Shown: piece after piece, positions 35,120 to 46,200 of the stretch
Numbering within the stretch: position 1 is the stretch's first letter
How the letters are laid out: every line of letters starts with the position of its first letter
NCBI RefSeq assembly: GCF_048128805.1
Contig: NC_136019.1
Location: 11,704,905 to 11,768,904, forward strand
Length of the DNA: 64,000 nucleotides
Direction: 5' to 3'
From: Centroberyx gerrardi
Taxonomy: Eukaryota > Chordata > Actinopteri > Beryciformes > Berycidae
Notes under the pieces: generated by a model
What the model saw: only the letters and a program-made list of their open reading frames with translations
The model's database searches: none
Told to the model about the DNA's origin: nothing
Position numbers and translations under genes: made by a program

Positions 35120-37058
35120 TTTAATATGCAAGATTACTGAACTCAGTACATCTAACCCCCCAAAAATCAAGCTGACAGACTTCCCAGTTTTCTTGGTGTG
35201 ATGATAACAATGATAATGTCCATCTCCATTCACCAAGGCCGTCTCTCCTCTTGCAGTGTTGGGGATATCTATAGTGTCAAGCTTCTGACTCCCAGACGAT
35301 GTGCCTTTGTAAACTTTACCAACCAAGAGCACTGTGATGAGGCGATCCGACAATTTAATGTAAGTAGTCCCTGGACTATGGGTAATGGGGTTGGACTGGT
35401 GGGCGAGAGGCTTGAAGTCCTAACTGTGGACGACAGACTCTGCCTGCGCTGACTTCTGTTGCACTTGTTGGATATATTAATTTGGTGTTGTCCAATGTTA
35501 ACCTCATTCTCACTTGCACAAATCACCTTATCGGTTTGAAGATATATTTGCAAATGTAGATGTAGGCTAAATGTAGAGTAATCTAGACATTGGTATAACT
35601 CATGGATCATGAGACAGATGGGTAAGGGAAGAAATAGTTGACATTGTCTATCTATCTACTCCCTCTTTGGAGCACGCCATGCCCATCAGCTCTCGGTCAC
35701 TGATTAGGCCCCTTGTTTTGAGTTTCTTCTCTTAATTCAGCCACAAGTATCTTCTACTTTGGTCATGTTGAGCTCTGCCAATCCGCTTACTCTTGATGGC
35801 CCTTACCAATCTGGTCTCCATGACATACAAATTATTAGCTTCCCCCTACATGTACATAAGAGGAAGTAGGACCTTTACAGGAGGGTGTATCAACTCTCCT
35901 TCCTGGGTTTCTACTGGATTTTTATGCGATCTTTGTGCTCTTCATCAGGGCTATGAGCTAATGGGCACCAAGATTGTTGTGCGATACCCAGACAGGATTC
36001 CTCCAGGCATGGGCATGTCCAGGGCGGCCCTCAAAGCTGATGACCTGCAAGATGAGAATTTCAGGTGAGTGACTTGCAACCAATTTTGGATTAAAATTAA
36101 AGTTTTGTGGGGGTAGATCTACCTCTAGAGCCAGCATTCTTTATATTGGGAGAGACTCCAGAGGATATAGATACCAAAAATCAGACATTTACTTGTGGTG
36201 TTGCTGCTGATCGCAAAGAAGATGATTACAGTGTTATGGAGAAATGTTAAGCCACCAACTGTCCAACAATGGAGGGAAAGGTTAAAAAGTGTATGTTTGA
36301 TGGAAAGCATAACAGCCAAACTCCAATTAAGGACTGATGTTTTCAACATTAAGTGGACACCGGTAATACTACAGCTATCGAGACTGACTAAGGACACAAC
36401 TTTTCCGTAATCTTAGTGGAGGGGAGGAGTTCGACTGGTGCCGTCTACATGTAATTGGAGTCATGATGTGACTGTGATTGTGTATAAGTGCATGTATAAT
36501 GATGGTACAGTGACAAACTAATTAAGATCTCTCCTGACCCTCTCTTCTTTATAATCCAGAGTTTCCCAAAGGGCATATGAAGAAGTGTATGGTTAAACAT
36601 ATGGGTGATTACATATTGGTTAGAACAAGGTTAATTGGATGCCTATGTCTGTGATGCCTCTTTGAATAGAATAAGATAGGTCGATGCGATGCTTACATTT
36701 GTTATGTGATCTATGTATCATGTTTGTATGTTCACTTCTATATGATTGCATATGGAAATAAAGGTTAAGTGCAAAAAAAAAAAAATTTTTAAGTTTTGGG
36801 TTTGTTTGCATTGGCCTGTCATTGGGGTGGTAACAGATTGACAGTGACTCTTTTTTTTTTTTGAAAACTGTAGTCGCTCTACCATCACCCCACATTGAAC
36901 TGAAAATAATTATGGTGATTACTAAAAACCAAACTACTGGCTACTCCTGTGTTTACAGGCAAAATGAGTGTTTCGACTGGAGGAACGGGGGTGGCAGCCG
37001 GAGACCTGGCCCCCCTTACAGACCCGTCCCCGACCACAGAGGCTTCCACAAGCGCTGA
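27372..37058 (+). CDS. ttc31: TTC31-like protein: charged coil, TPR, UBA-like, RRM (662 aa, 18 exons)
   Basis: Exons: 27372-27396, 27573-27595, 29163-29229, 29665-29879, 29996-30076, 30194-30262, 30413-30604, 31279-31446, 32713-32776, 32907-32997, 33132-33273, 33667-33771, 34050-34149, 34465-34717, 34840-34914, 35257-35359, 35949-36064, 36959-37058; phases all agree. The basic coil (KAEKKRLKKQKQKERKRLEK) and LDMNSTFVSKAAL match human TTC31. TPR-like helices at about 301-414 contain KLFGNRSFCFEKMQEYEKAL and GLYRKGRALAGLKRYDEAAQ. Residues 415-447 look like a UBA fold (YGFSQEQSSNALIIHG). A Pro-rich linker leads to an RRM at about 533-610, with RNP2 VWVGNL and RNP1 RRCAFVNF. The human protein as I recall it lacks the RRM. 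The product is presumably a scaffold that can bind RNA; its function is unknown. Intron 5 uses a GC donor. Confidence 0.82.
28873..28907 (+). promoter_or_regulatory. AP-1 site next to ISRE/PRDI-like site in ttc31 intron 2
   Basis: TGAGTCA (AP-1) at 28874-28880 is followed 14 bases on by CGAAAGTGAAAGT (IRF/PRDI-like) at 28895-28907. Tight AP-1/IRF pairing is typical of immune enhancers. No gene start is proven next to it. Confidence 0.35.
32466..32642. mobile_element. Palindromic MITE, degenerate copy, in ttc31 intron 8
   Basis: The left arm (gagtctgcaggttttcattccaacc, in part) and cagcagctgatttcactga pair with a right arm containing aatcagtgaaatcac and ggttgcaacagaaacattc. The same design occurs, better preserved, at 61401-61606. 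Confidence 0.6.
35039..35114 (+). repeat. (AT)n microsatellite, about 75 bp, in ttc31 intron 15
   Basis: This is a pure AT run, able to form a cruciform or hairpin. It lies about 140 bases upstream of the exon 16 acceptor. Confidence 0.95.
36100..36798 (+). mobile_element. 5'-truncated L1-type LINE in ttc31 intron 17
   Basis: The segment at 36198-36380 encodes LLLIAKKMITVLWRNVKPPT and WRERLKSVCLMESITAKLQL, resembling the conserved C-terminal end of vertebrate L1 ORF2. The element ends in poly(A) after 'aaataaaggttaag'. The 8-bp direct repeat aagttttg at 36100-36107 and 36791-36798 is a plausible target-site duplication. It lies in the same sense as ttc31, 160 bases before the last exon. Confidence 0.65.
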
Positions 37059-37108
37059 AAGGAAAAAAAGATGCCCGACGAGATACCATGGGCCCGACAA
37101 TTACCTTC

Positions 37109-37114
37109 AATAAA
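37109..37114 (+). promoter_or_regulatory. Poly(A) signal, ttc31
   Basis: AATAAA lies 51 bases after the ttc31 stop codon. A later ATTAAA-type signal near 38,055 could serve a longer 3'UTR. Confidence 0.5.
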
Positions 37115-37302
37115 AGCAGAATCACTCATACTGTCCGATACAGAGTAGTCAGTGACATTTACAGGGTTTAAAGGCTTTGCTTATTTTTGAATTGATAACA
37201 GTATTTCTCTTTAACAGTGGTAGTTTTTTTTTTTAAGGATAACTACGAAAATTTTAAGTATTAGTCACCAAAAATGAAAGCCACTGATCGAGACTCTGAT
37301 CA

Positions 37303-37337
37303 TATATATATATATTTTGTTTAAATATATATATATT
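37303..37337 (+). repeat. Short AT microsatellites downstream of ttc31
   Basis: Two short AT runs are split by 'ttttgtttaa', in probable 3'UTR or downstream sequence. Confidence 0.8.
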
Positions 37338-39734
37338 TTTGTCCAAAAATGAGAATTTTAATCGACTGGTTTACCTAAATTGATGATTCCAGGTTTCCCA
37401 AAAGCATCTTGGTGCCAAGATCATTGCAGTTCAAGTCAAGTGTTAAAATGTCTTTGGGGAAACTGGACCCAGTTAATTATTTCTCATGAATTGCTTGCAG
37501 CCAACAGATGCACACAGAGAGGCAGGGCTAAGTGGCAAAACAACTAGCAGGGTACATACATGTCCTCTGCTCAGATTCCCATCCAAACCACATTTTGAAA
37601 TGGCCTGAAACAAACTGAAAAATTATTTTTATATTTTCACTTTAACATATTTGCCTGTCCTTACTGTCAGCAGCTGGGAAAATGAGAAATGACTTCAGAA
37701 TGCTTATGGGCGTAAAGAGAGGTTAACTCTTATGGCCTGTGTGTATCGATATTCCTAAACTCATAATGATCATATCCATTGCTTAATTTAGTTTACTTTT
37801 CATTCAAGTTTCAGCTTCATGGTGCTGTCAGCCAAAAATTATCCTGAAAGGCAGTCTCAGTAACTTTTTCTTTTTTTTGCACTTTTATTGCTTTGTTATT
37901 GCCGTTCATCCATGTATTAAGTTGACTTTGCTCTACAGGTCGGGTTACAACACTTGATCAGTGGTGGATCATGGGGAGCCTTATCAGTCATTTTATGTTT
38001 AGATTTCAATCGGAAGCCTTTAATTATACCATTTGTGTTCTTAATCTCCTAAAAGAATTAAAGATTCTTTCATATTCTGAGTTGCTGTCTCATAACTTCA
38101 TTTGATTGAAAGTTACTAGTGTAATTTTGAGGCCAGAAAACCAATAGATGGCAGCACAAGCTAAGTATTGCATCCACAGCCTGTTGGCAACTTACAGAAT
38201 CCTTCAAATGTGTGAAAATCGTTCCTGGATGGTGGACACTGCTCCTCTTACAGCTGCTCAATTTACTGGTTGCTCATGTCAACAATACACTATTTTTATA
38301 CCATACCACTGTATGCAGATGGAGCTCAAGTCATGAGCTGCATATTTCTGCACCTCTTATTCACTGCAGCACCTGAAAATAGCGTAAAGAAATGTAATCA
38401 CTGGCTATTAATGTAGTTAGAAATTTGAAGGGCTTCATCAGTGTAGTGCTGGCTGAAAGGAAACTTCAGTAGAAAACAACAGCTGTGATAAATGCACCAC
38501 ACTAAGGGTTACAGGTGTGAATGTACTGCGTGCCATTGATTTTTCCCTGCAGCCTAAATTCCAACAAAGTGGTTCTTCTGACCATAAGATGCTGGTGGAG
38601 GTTCAAACTGGGAGCTGTATGCCACCACACATGCACATAACTTTATTGTTGCTGACTTTGCAACACAAACCTGCATAAAGAGTGTAGGATTTTAATCATA
38701 ATGCTGTATGCCTCTGAAGCACCTGACCTTCGTACTCATGTTGAGCCGGGAGCTTTTACGTCTCAAGGTCGAGGTTTGATTTAGGAATGTGTAGAAATCC
38801 GTGTCGAGATCCTGAGATCAAATTTCATTGTTTATATTGATTTATGAGGCACTGACCTATTTCAATTATTTTAGGGCGGGGGACTGGAACTGGGTGACGT
38901 GAAACAAAACGAAAAAGTTGCATGCTAAGCTTAATTCAGCTGCGTTAATTTTATAAATCGGGCGTACCATGGCTACTAATTGAAAATGGTCTTACAATCA
39001 AGCTGAAAATTAAATCTAATTAGGCCGTGTTTTAAGATAAGATAAACATTATCTTCTTTTCATGGATTAGGCCCAAGATGACGTTCCCTGTGCTTGTGAG
39101 CCATTTCAGCCTGCTACTGTCTGAATGCACTAATCTGATCTGGGCCATATAGAGCGTCATGTGGACAGATTTGTCAAACTATCAGAGTGATCAGCAGATT
39201 AGATTTTGTCACCTGGCCTGAACGGAAGGAGCCTAAAATCCAGTCTACTGCAGTGAGAATAAATCTTCATTCTATCACCTTGTACTTGTCAAAACCATTG
39301 TGAATAGAAAACTGTACTTTAGCTTTGGTATAACCATTTCCAGGGCTGGGACCAAATAATTTTCACACTTATTCAATATTCAAATTGACCATAGTCTCAT
39401 TTAGAACTATGTTACAGGCATTGATACTTTCAGATATGCAAAAAAGGAGATCTTTAACCAGCAGTGGAAATGTTTAATTCCCTCACACGGATTGATGATT
39501 GAATTCTTCCCAGGTCCACGGCACCTTTCAACCATCATCAAACTCGCCCAAAAATAGGGTCTCATTCATCAGCCCTGTCTGAGGGCAAATCTGAATTATT
39601 AGAGTTTTGGGATTTGAGACTACTTTCCTAACAAGCCCATAAGTCATGCAAATGTACAGAGCGATCCTTTGTCTCAACGTTAATTAATGTTGCCCTTACT
39701 ACACACAGAGAAGGTGTAGTGCGGGATGTGACTT

Positions 39735-39850
39735 GGCAAGGCAATAAGCGGCAGAGTGGCTTGGAATACCCATCCCGTAATGGGACGGTCACAGGTTCAA
39801 GTCCTACAACAGCTGTGTCCCTTCGAAGAGTGTCAGTTAAATGCCTAAAA
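39735..39850 (+). mobile_element. SINE fragment, tRNA-like head
   Basis: The head contains caataagcggcagagtggct and a B-box ggttcaagtcc. After it comes a decayed body phrase (tgtcccttcgaagagtgtca) like the conserved 'ccttgagcaaggca' of other fish SINEs. Confidence 0.5.
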
Positions 39851-41494
39851 TGTAGCTCTATTTCCATGTGTAATTTCTCTTTAACATACTGTAGTTAAAG
39901 GGAAAGGCACTGATTATTATATTGCTCACAATTTGAAATAGAGAATTAAAAGTAGCCTTAAGAACCAGGTGAGACTGCAAATCCATGATCCAGTTCTCCG
40001 AGGGTCACCACACCAACATCAGCTAAATTTATGTATCACGAATGCTAAACCAGTGGGTGTCACAGGAGCCGCTGACATGTTTCATAATCCTTGAACATAT
40101 GTCCTTACAACACCAGCTGCTGCTAAGAACCATTCCACATGGATTTTGGGAAAAACGGGATTAAAATGCAACGTCTAGTTTTTCTTGCAACACCCTGATG
40201 TGGAAAATTTGGCTTGTGATGGCAACTTCGGGCTTAATTAGTGCCAGAAATCTTGCGGTGTGCACCCACCCTCGACTGTGCACCGACAGGCTATGACAAT
40301 AGCTGCTCTCAGCACTGTTTTAAATACTCTCCTTGGGCCAAGTTTATAGATTGCCTGTGGCCACGGAGAACCTTTATAATACAGCAGCATCCACCAGGTG
40401 AACTGCAGAATCCTCTTTGCTGTGTACTAGCAGGATGCACATCAAAAGCAGGGGGAAAAGAGGAATAATGAAATATGCTGATAGAAAGCAGCTCATAGCG
40501 GCTATAGAAAGTAGTTGAACAGTCATTTCCACAACTCATTTTACAATGTTATACTCAAAGTCCTATACAGGCCATCTTTAATGTATGTTTTCTTTTTGCC
40601 TGACTAGAGGGAGGCTGGACAATTTTCATGTTTTGGTTAGTAAACAAAGTGATTTTCTTCTCTTTGTCTTCTATACTAAATCTCCGATCCAAATTTTCTC
40701 CCTTTTGTTGTCTGAACTCTCCCAAATACTCTGGCAAACATCCAGTAATCCAATACCCAGTCACTTTAATTTGTTCTATACACAATAACATCAAATTCAA
40801 TTAAGAGGGAGCATAACAAAACCCAACTGATATGACTTGGTGTGATTTGGGCCTGCTATGTATAATTGTATTGATTCCCATCAGTTTGCCTGTTTTGTTT
40901 AGTGTAATGAGTATTAATTTCACCGTGCTTCCTGAGGCTGTTGTGGCATCACTTTCAAATCACTTCATTAGATTCTTTTTTTTTCTTCAATAAAGCAATG
41001 TTCTCCGTGCCTTTATGTTACTGTAGCTGAGCTTTGCGACCTACTTTAACTCCCAGAAAGGGCATCAGCGGCTCCAATTTCCACCAGATGTCCTCAAGAT
41101 TTGGCATGCGACTTTGCGCAATTTCTTATGCAGGATTATCATTTCATAATCATGTCAACCAATGAACTTCAAAGCAATATATCCACATACTGTCACGTCT
41201 GTGATTCAAGTGTGACTCTTAAAGATACAATCCAGAATTTAATCTAAATTCTGGTGATATTTAAAATGTTTACTCATCATTACTCAAGATACAGGTCCGT
41301 TTGACCCCAGTGTTTATGAACATGACAAATGTAAAAAATCTAAATACGAGTACAACTCACACTGAGCTGTAATATACTGCCGGTCCTAGTATCAAACATT
41401 CAGACAGTGAGTTTCCAAACCCTGTAGCGGTGCAGCAGTATATCAAGCAGGCGTACCACAATAAAGCTCCAGGACAGTTGGACTTATTGGACAG

Positions 41495-41937
41495 TTAAAG
41501 CTGCAATAGGCACCTTAGCGCCTCCAAATGGTAGTGAGGCAACTGTTTGAACTTCACCTTCAAATTTGAATGTTTATACCCAGAAATCCTGTAACGTGAC
41601 GTCAGCAACTTGCACACAGCATGCTCATGTTTACCAACCCGGCCCGTCTGTGATGCTTTATACCAAAGGAAACCAAAGGGGTGAAAGAGACAAAAGATCT
41701 AATGGTGAGTCCAGCTTTCTGTTTGTATTTCACTCTTAATTTTGAATTTGTCCCTTGCTGCAGGCAGAAACGTGTCCATACCCAACACCAGAATGTCATT
41801 TGAGCAAATAGGGTGAATCTAAGGAGTCTCAATTAGTGGTGATGGGACGCTCTTCTCTATTGCAGCCCCACTTAGTGATTTAGGCTGACAAGACAGGTGT
41901 TTTTTTTAAAGAAAAATCTTGCCTCGTGCAGCTTTAA
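41495..41937. mobile_element. TTAA-bounded MITE, piggyBac-like (443 bp)
   Basis: The left end is TTAA followed by AGCTGCAATAGGCA. The right end, read in reverse, is TTAA followed by AGCTGCACGAGGCA. The short inverted ends and TTAA boundaries fit a non-autonomous piggyBac-type element. There is no transposase. Confidence 0.55.
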
Positions 41938-42315
41938 AGCTCAGAACCTTTAAAAAAAACGATCATCATGCTACTTACAGAGAGCTCAGTGAGCGGGTGG
42001 CAGCGAGGGCAGCTGAGCTCTTGTTAGAGTGGCATCATGGCTCTCACCACCCTCGCTCGTCTCTGCCGGAGGGCGGCGATGCTCGACGCGGGAGGACGAG
42101 GAAGCGGAGTGGAGCAGGACCGCTCCCGCCGACAGCCCCTGCTGACACGCCGCTGCCTGTCTGGCTCTCCTGTGAAACTCCACCATGGAGAGAAGAACAT
42201 TTCACACAGCGATTTGGGTTATAACATACAAGAGTTACTGGCAGGCAACTTGAGAAACTTTTCTTCAAACTTAGCAAGGTGGATATGTACTAAGACCTAC
42301 AACGGCACGACTTAA
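41938..42315 (+). other. GC-rich block with a 92-codon open frame, origin unknown
   Basis: This is a GC-rich island (about 41,960-42,200) directly after the MITE, in otherwise AT-rich DNA. A frame from ATG at 42037 to TAA at 42313-42315 starts MALTTLARLCRRAAMLDAGG, an Arg/Ala-rich, presequence-like start. The upstream frame is also open. It has no family match that I recognise and no clear splice context. It may be a captured exon, part of a larger mobile element or a chance frame. Confidence 0.25.
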
Positions 42316-43229
42316 CTACATTAATTCATGTTTTTACTAAATTAAGGTGTTATAATATGAATTTTCTCATATGTTCTCATCTTCTGTACTCAAGAAAAGG
42401 TAGAATGATTACCTTAGAGTTGGGAAATCTTGTGAAGTGCATGCTTGTTCTAGTTATGACTGGATCATCCAAGACAGCATATTTACATCGTTTCAGTTGT
42501 CTTTATCAAAGTTAAGCTTCAAGTACAATATATGCCACATAGAAAAACGTTTAATTTCAACTTACACAGCTCCTAATATAGTGGAAAAAAAATAGTAAAA
42601 TTTCTATTGAGCTTGCTCAAAAACAAATATTTCAAATTCTGGATTTTGAAAAAAATCATGGCAGATTTGTGCTTGCATCAGTTTCTACCGTCACACCTCC
42701 ACAAACCTCTGGCTGTCCTTCCCTGATTAAAAAGAGAGTGACAGGTTTAATATTAGTCACGAACGTTCCTCTTTTCAAAGCAGAAGGCACCTGTGTTTTA
42801 TCTTCTCCCCATCTATTCCCTCTCAATCCTGAAGACTGTCACTGCGTATCTGCAATAATGAACCTAGAGTAGAAAAATAAAGGGCGGGTCCTCTGGCTTC
42901 TGATAAAACGTAAAGGAGATGTTCCTGTTTGTGTTTGATATTCCTGACACTTGATTTCAGAGAGCTGCTCCGGCTGCCGTTCCCCCCCAGAGACTGTCTG
43001 TGGTACAAGAGTCCGGACCTCCATTAGTTCCCCTGCAGGCTTCGGACTAGGACGTTCCCATACTAATCTGAACTCAGACCAGCTCAGATGCTGCAGAGGT
43101 TGAGCTCCACCTCGGCCCAGGTGAGTTCCGCTCTCCGACAGACATTATATTGAAGTCCCGTCTCGGTCTGAACGTCGAGCAGCTCCGGGGCAGACAGACT
43201 CGTCCCGGATCAGCAGCGCTGCTCCCAGG

Positions 43230-46200
43230 TCAGCTCCAGAGGCAGATGTTGCTCATGGCCTGGCAGGTGGAGCTGCTCTCGGCGGGGGAGAGGTAGATCT
43301 TGCCGCTGGGGCAGACGCACACCTCGTATACGGGCTGTTTCTGCGAGGCCGGGCCGGGGGGGGAATCCGTGTAGACGCCGAGCGGGAGGCTTCCCAGACG
43401 GATGGTGCCGGCATCTAGAAGTATCTGATGGGTGAATATTAAGAGACATGACGGATGTCATCAAATCATGAATTGAATTGAGAATGCATGGTACATTCAA
43501 ATTCAATTCCCGGAGTTGAAATTGGAATTGTATACAGCTCTAAGGAAACAGAATGTGAATTGAATTGGAATGACAGGATTGAAGTCTATTAAATTCCATT
43601 AAATTCCACTTCTAAGAGAGTTCGTCTTGACTTGCTAAACATTATAAATCACACATCAAACAAATCAAATACATTCAATCATAATGTATGCATTACGTTT
43701 ACATGTTATATATCAAATACCACCTGAAAGGTCCCTTCAACATTTTATGATATTCAGTTTTGATAATATATAAGATGTGTAATCTCAGATATGTGGTAAG
43801 AAAAAAGAAAAAAAAAAATGGAATTTCACAAAATTGAACTGAAATAAATTCAAATTCCTGATATTCCAAATAAATTTCCTGTAGGTTTTTTCAAATTTCA
43901 ATTTCAATTCATCAGTTGAATTGTAACTGATGTGTTAATTCATGAATTGACCCCCAAACCTGCATCCAATAACATCATCAGACCTGCCCTGAAGTGATGC
44001 AACACCATCTCCAACAGGTAAACGAATGCAAATGCAGTCAGTGAATGCGGCAGGTGGACTGGGGGAGCTTCTACTCGCGGGGGAAATTCTCATGCTAATT
44101 TAGGCCTTTTCAGGAGCGTGCATCCCGCTCACCTCTCCCTCTGTGGACTGCAGCTGCAGGTCCTTTCGCCCGCCGACCTTCAGCGTCCCCGTGGCGGCGC
44201 TCACCTCTACCCCTCTGGGAGCCTCCATGGTCAGCGTCCGTGTTGGAGACTCCAGCCTGGGAAAAAACAAGCAGCAAGCACCAGGGTTTAGATTCAGGAC
44301 GTTTGTATTCTTCCAACTTTTGCCTTTCACTGTGATTTACTAGCACATCACTCAAGACTAGAATACAAGACGCATTCAAGGTTAAATTGATTATTCTTGT
44401 TCTGTTTATAATTTATGAATATGCCTGTGTAAATTAGGGCAGGTGGACTGGAAGTTCTTTTGTTTCAAAACCAACCCCAAGGCAGCAAGTCGGTTAAAAA
44501 TTCATACCGTCTCATGAAAGATTATCACTTTTGTGCATTTGAGAAAACAAATAAGCTCATTGATATTTCTGATGCTTGAATCTCGCTCCGTAAAGGTTTG
44601 TATTTTTGGGCTTTAGTTAGATCGATGGCTGCAATAGTGTGGAGGAATTGGCACCATTGTTCATGTCGGAGTAGCTCTTCTCATTATTCCAAGCTGGTAT
44701 GGCTCCTAAACTGCCCATAATTGTATCAGCTGATTCTGACCTTCAGCAACACTGAGGCTGATGCAATTATGCATTTTCCTGCCGTGGAATATTTGTTTAC
44801 ACGGGCAAGATAAGAGCGAGAGCCAATCAATGTGGAATTTGTTTTCATAACTCATAACCGTTTCAAATTGATTTTTTCCCCCCATCTTCCCCAAATCTGT
44901 TTTCAATGAATTTTAAATGGAAGACTTTAAGGAGCTGTCTTGAAATCGCTTAAATCTCCATACCCTCTGAAAGTGACACACATTCTGGATTATGTGCTGT
45001 TGGAGAAAAAAAAGGCAAAAGCAAATGAATTTCATCTGCATTCGAAAAGCCTGTTTGACTTTAAATCAGCTTTCAGGAGATACACTTCGGAGAGGATCTG
45101 TGAAATGTGCCTTTGACCTGGGATTGTTTGTGCCCATGAGAATAGAAAAGGTGGCAGGTGTCTGCTCCCGTAGTTTGTTACTCATCTTCTGCTCATTTCT
45201 GTTTTTTGATTCCCTGAAAAGCTGCTCTAACAAACAGAGCAGATACACCTTGGAGCAATGTTGTTATGATATGAGGTTGTTTTTTTCTTTATTTTCTTAT
45301 CTCCTTCATTTGATCCACACTTCTCAGTCTAATTGATGTTCTTGGTTAATTCAGAATGCTTTTGATATTTTATCGTGAATAATTACTTTGTGATAGTGAC
45401 CAGAATTTGATTGCTTTGATTGGCTTTTTTATTTTATTTATATGCTATGTCAATATATATTGTTAGGCTTTGCTGAAGAAAAAATAGTAAAAAAAAAATC
45501 CACCTTCAATGAATCAAGAATAAATACATTCTATCTCCCATAGCAACGGAACATGCACATTCCATTCCTTCTCCCCAAACCCAGCAGTTCAATAGTGAGA
45601 TTCTGCGTTTTAGTGCTTCTTAATTTATTGTGTAGCTTCAATAATTATTTCTGAAGGACATCCTGAATATCCATGGACTGGATAGCTGAAGGACGGGTCA
45701 TTGAAAGACCCATTTTAAACATTTTGCATTATGATTAAGCTGTGCAGTAAGAAGTTAATGAGTGATATTTTCACTCAATGCACTGCAATGAACGGGGTCT
45801 GCAATTTTGCTTGTTTGCTCAGTCTGCTTGTTTCAGGCACAGTCCAAAATCAAACACCAGATAAACTCAATTAAATTGTCTCCTGTGTTTTATAACCACC
45901 TCTGATCACTTCCATGTCCATGTAGACAGAGATTATGGTCCAATTTCCGAGGCTCCAACAGCACAATAAAGTCCCCCAGAGCATTGTCCCATCAAACTAT
46001 ATTCTTTAACTAAAAATGTAAATGTTGCTGTATCCAATTGTCTTTATGACCTGGGAGGTGAATGTCAACATGAAAATGACAGATATTGACTTTGAAGCTC
46101 GCATGTTGCTCTTGTCTGAACGTGACAGCCTTCCTTTTCACATTAGTCACCAGGAAGAAAAGGCTAACACAATGAGGGGAACTAGATATATTGATCCCAG

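Larger units (their letters stand above)
37338..43229. other. Gene-poor intergenic region between ttc31 and sgcz (convergent ends)
   Basis: I see no coding exon with flanking splice sites and a recognisable product. The region is AT-rich except for 41,960-42,200. It includes the SINE, the TTAA-bounded MITE and the GC-rich block listed separately, and the sgcz 3'UTR at its right end. Confidence 0.5.
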
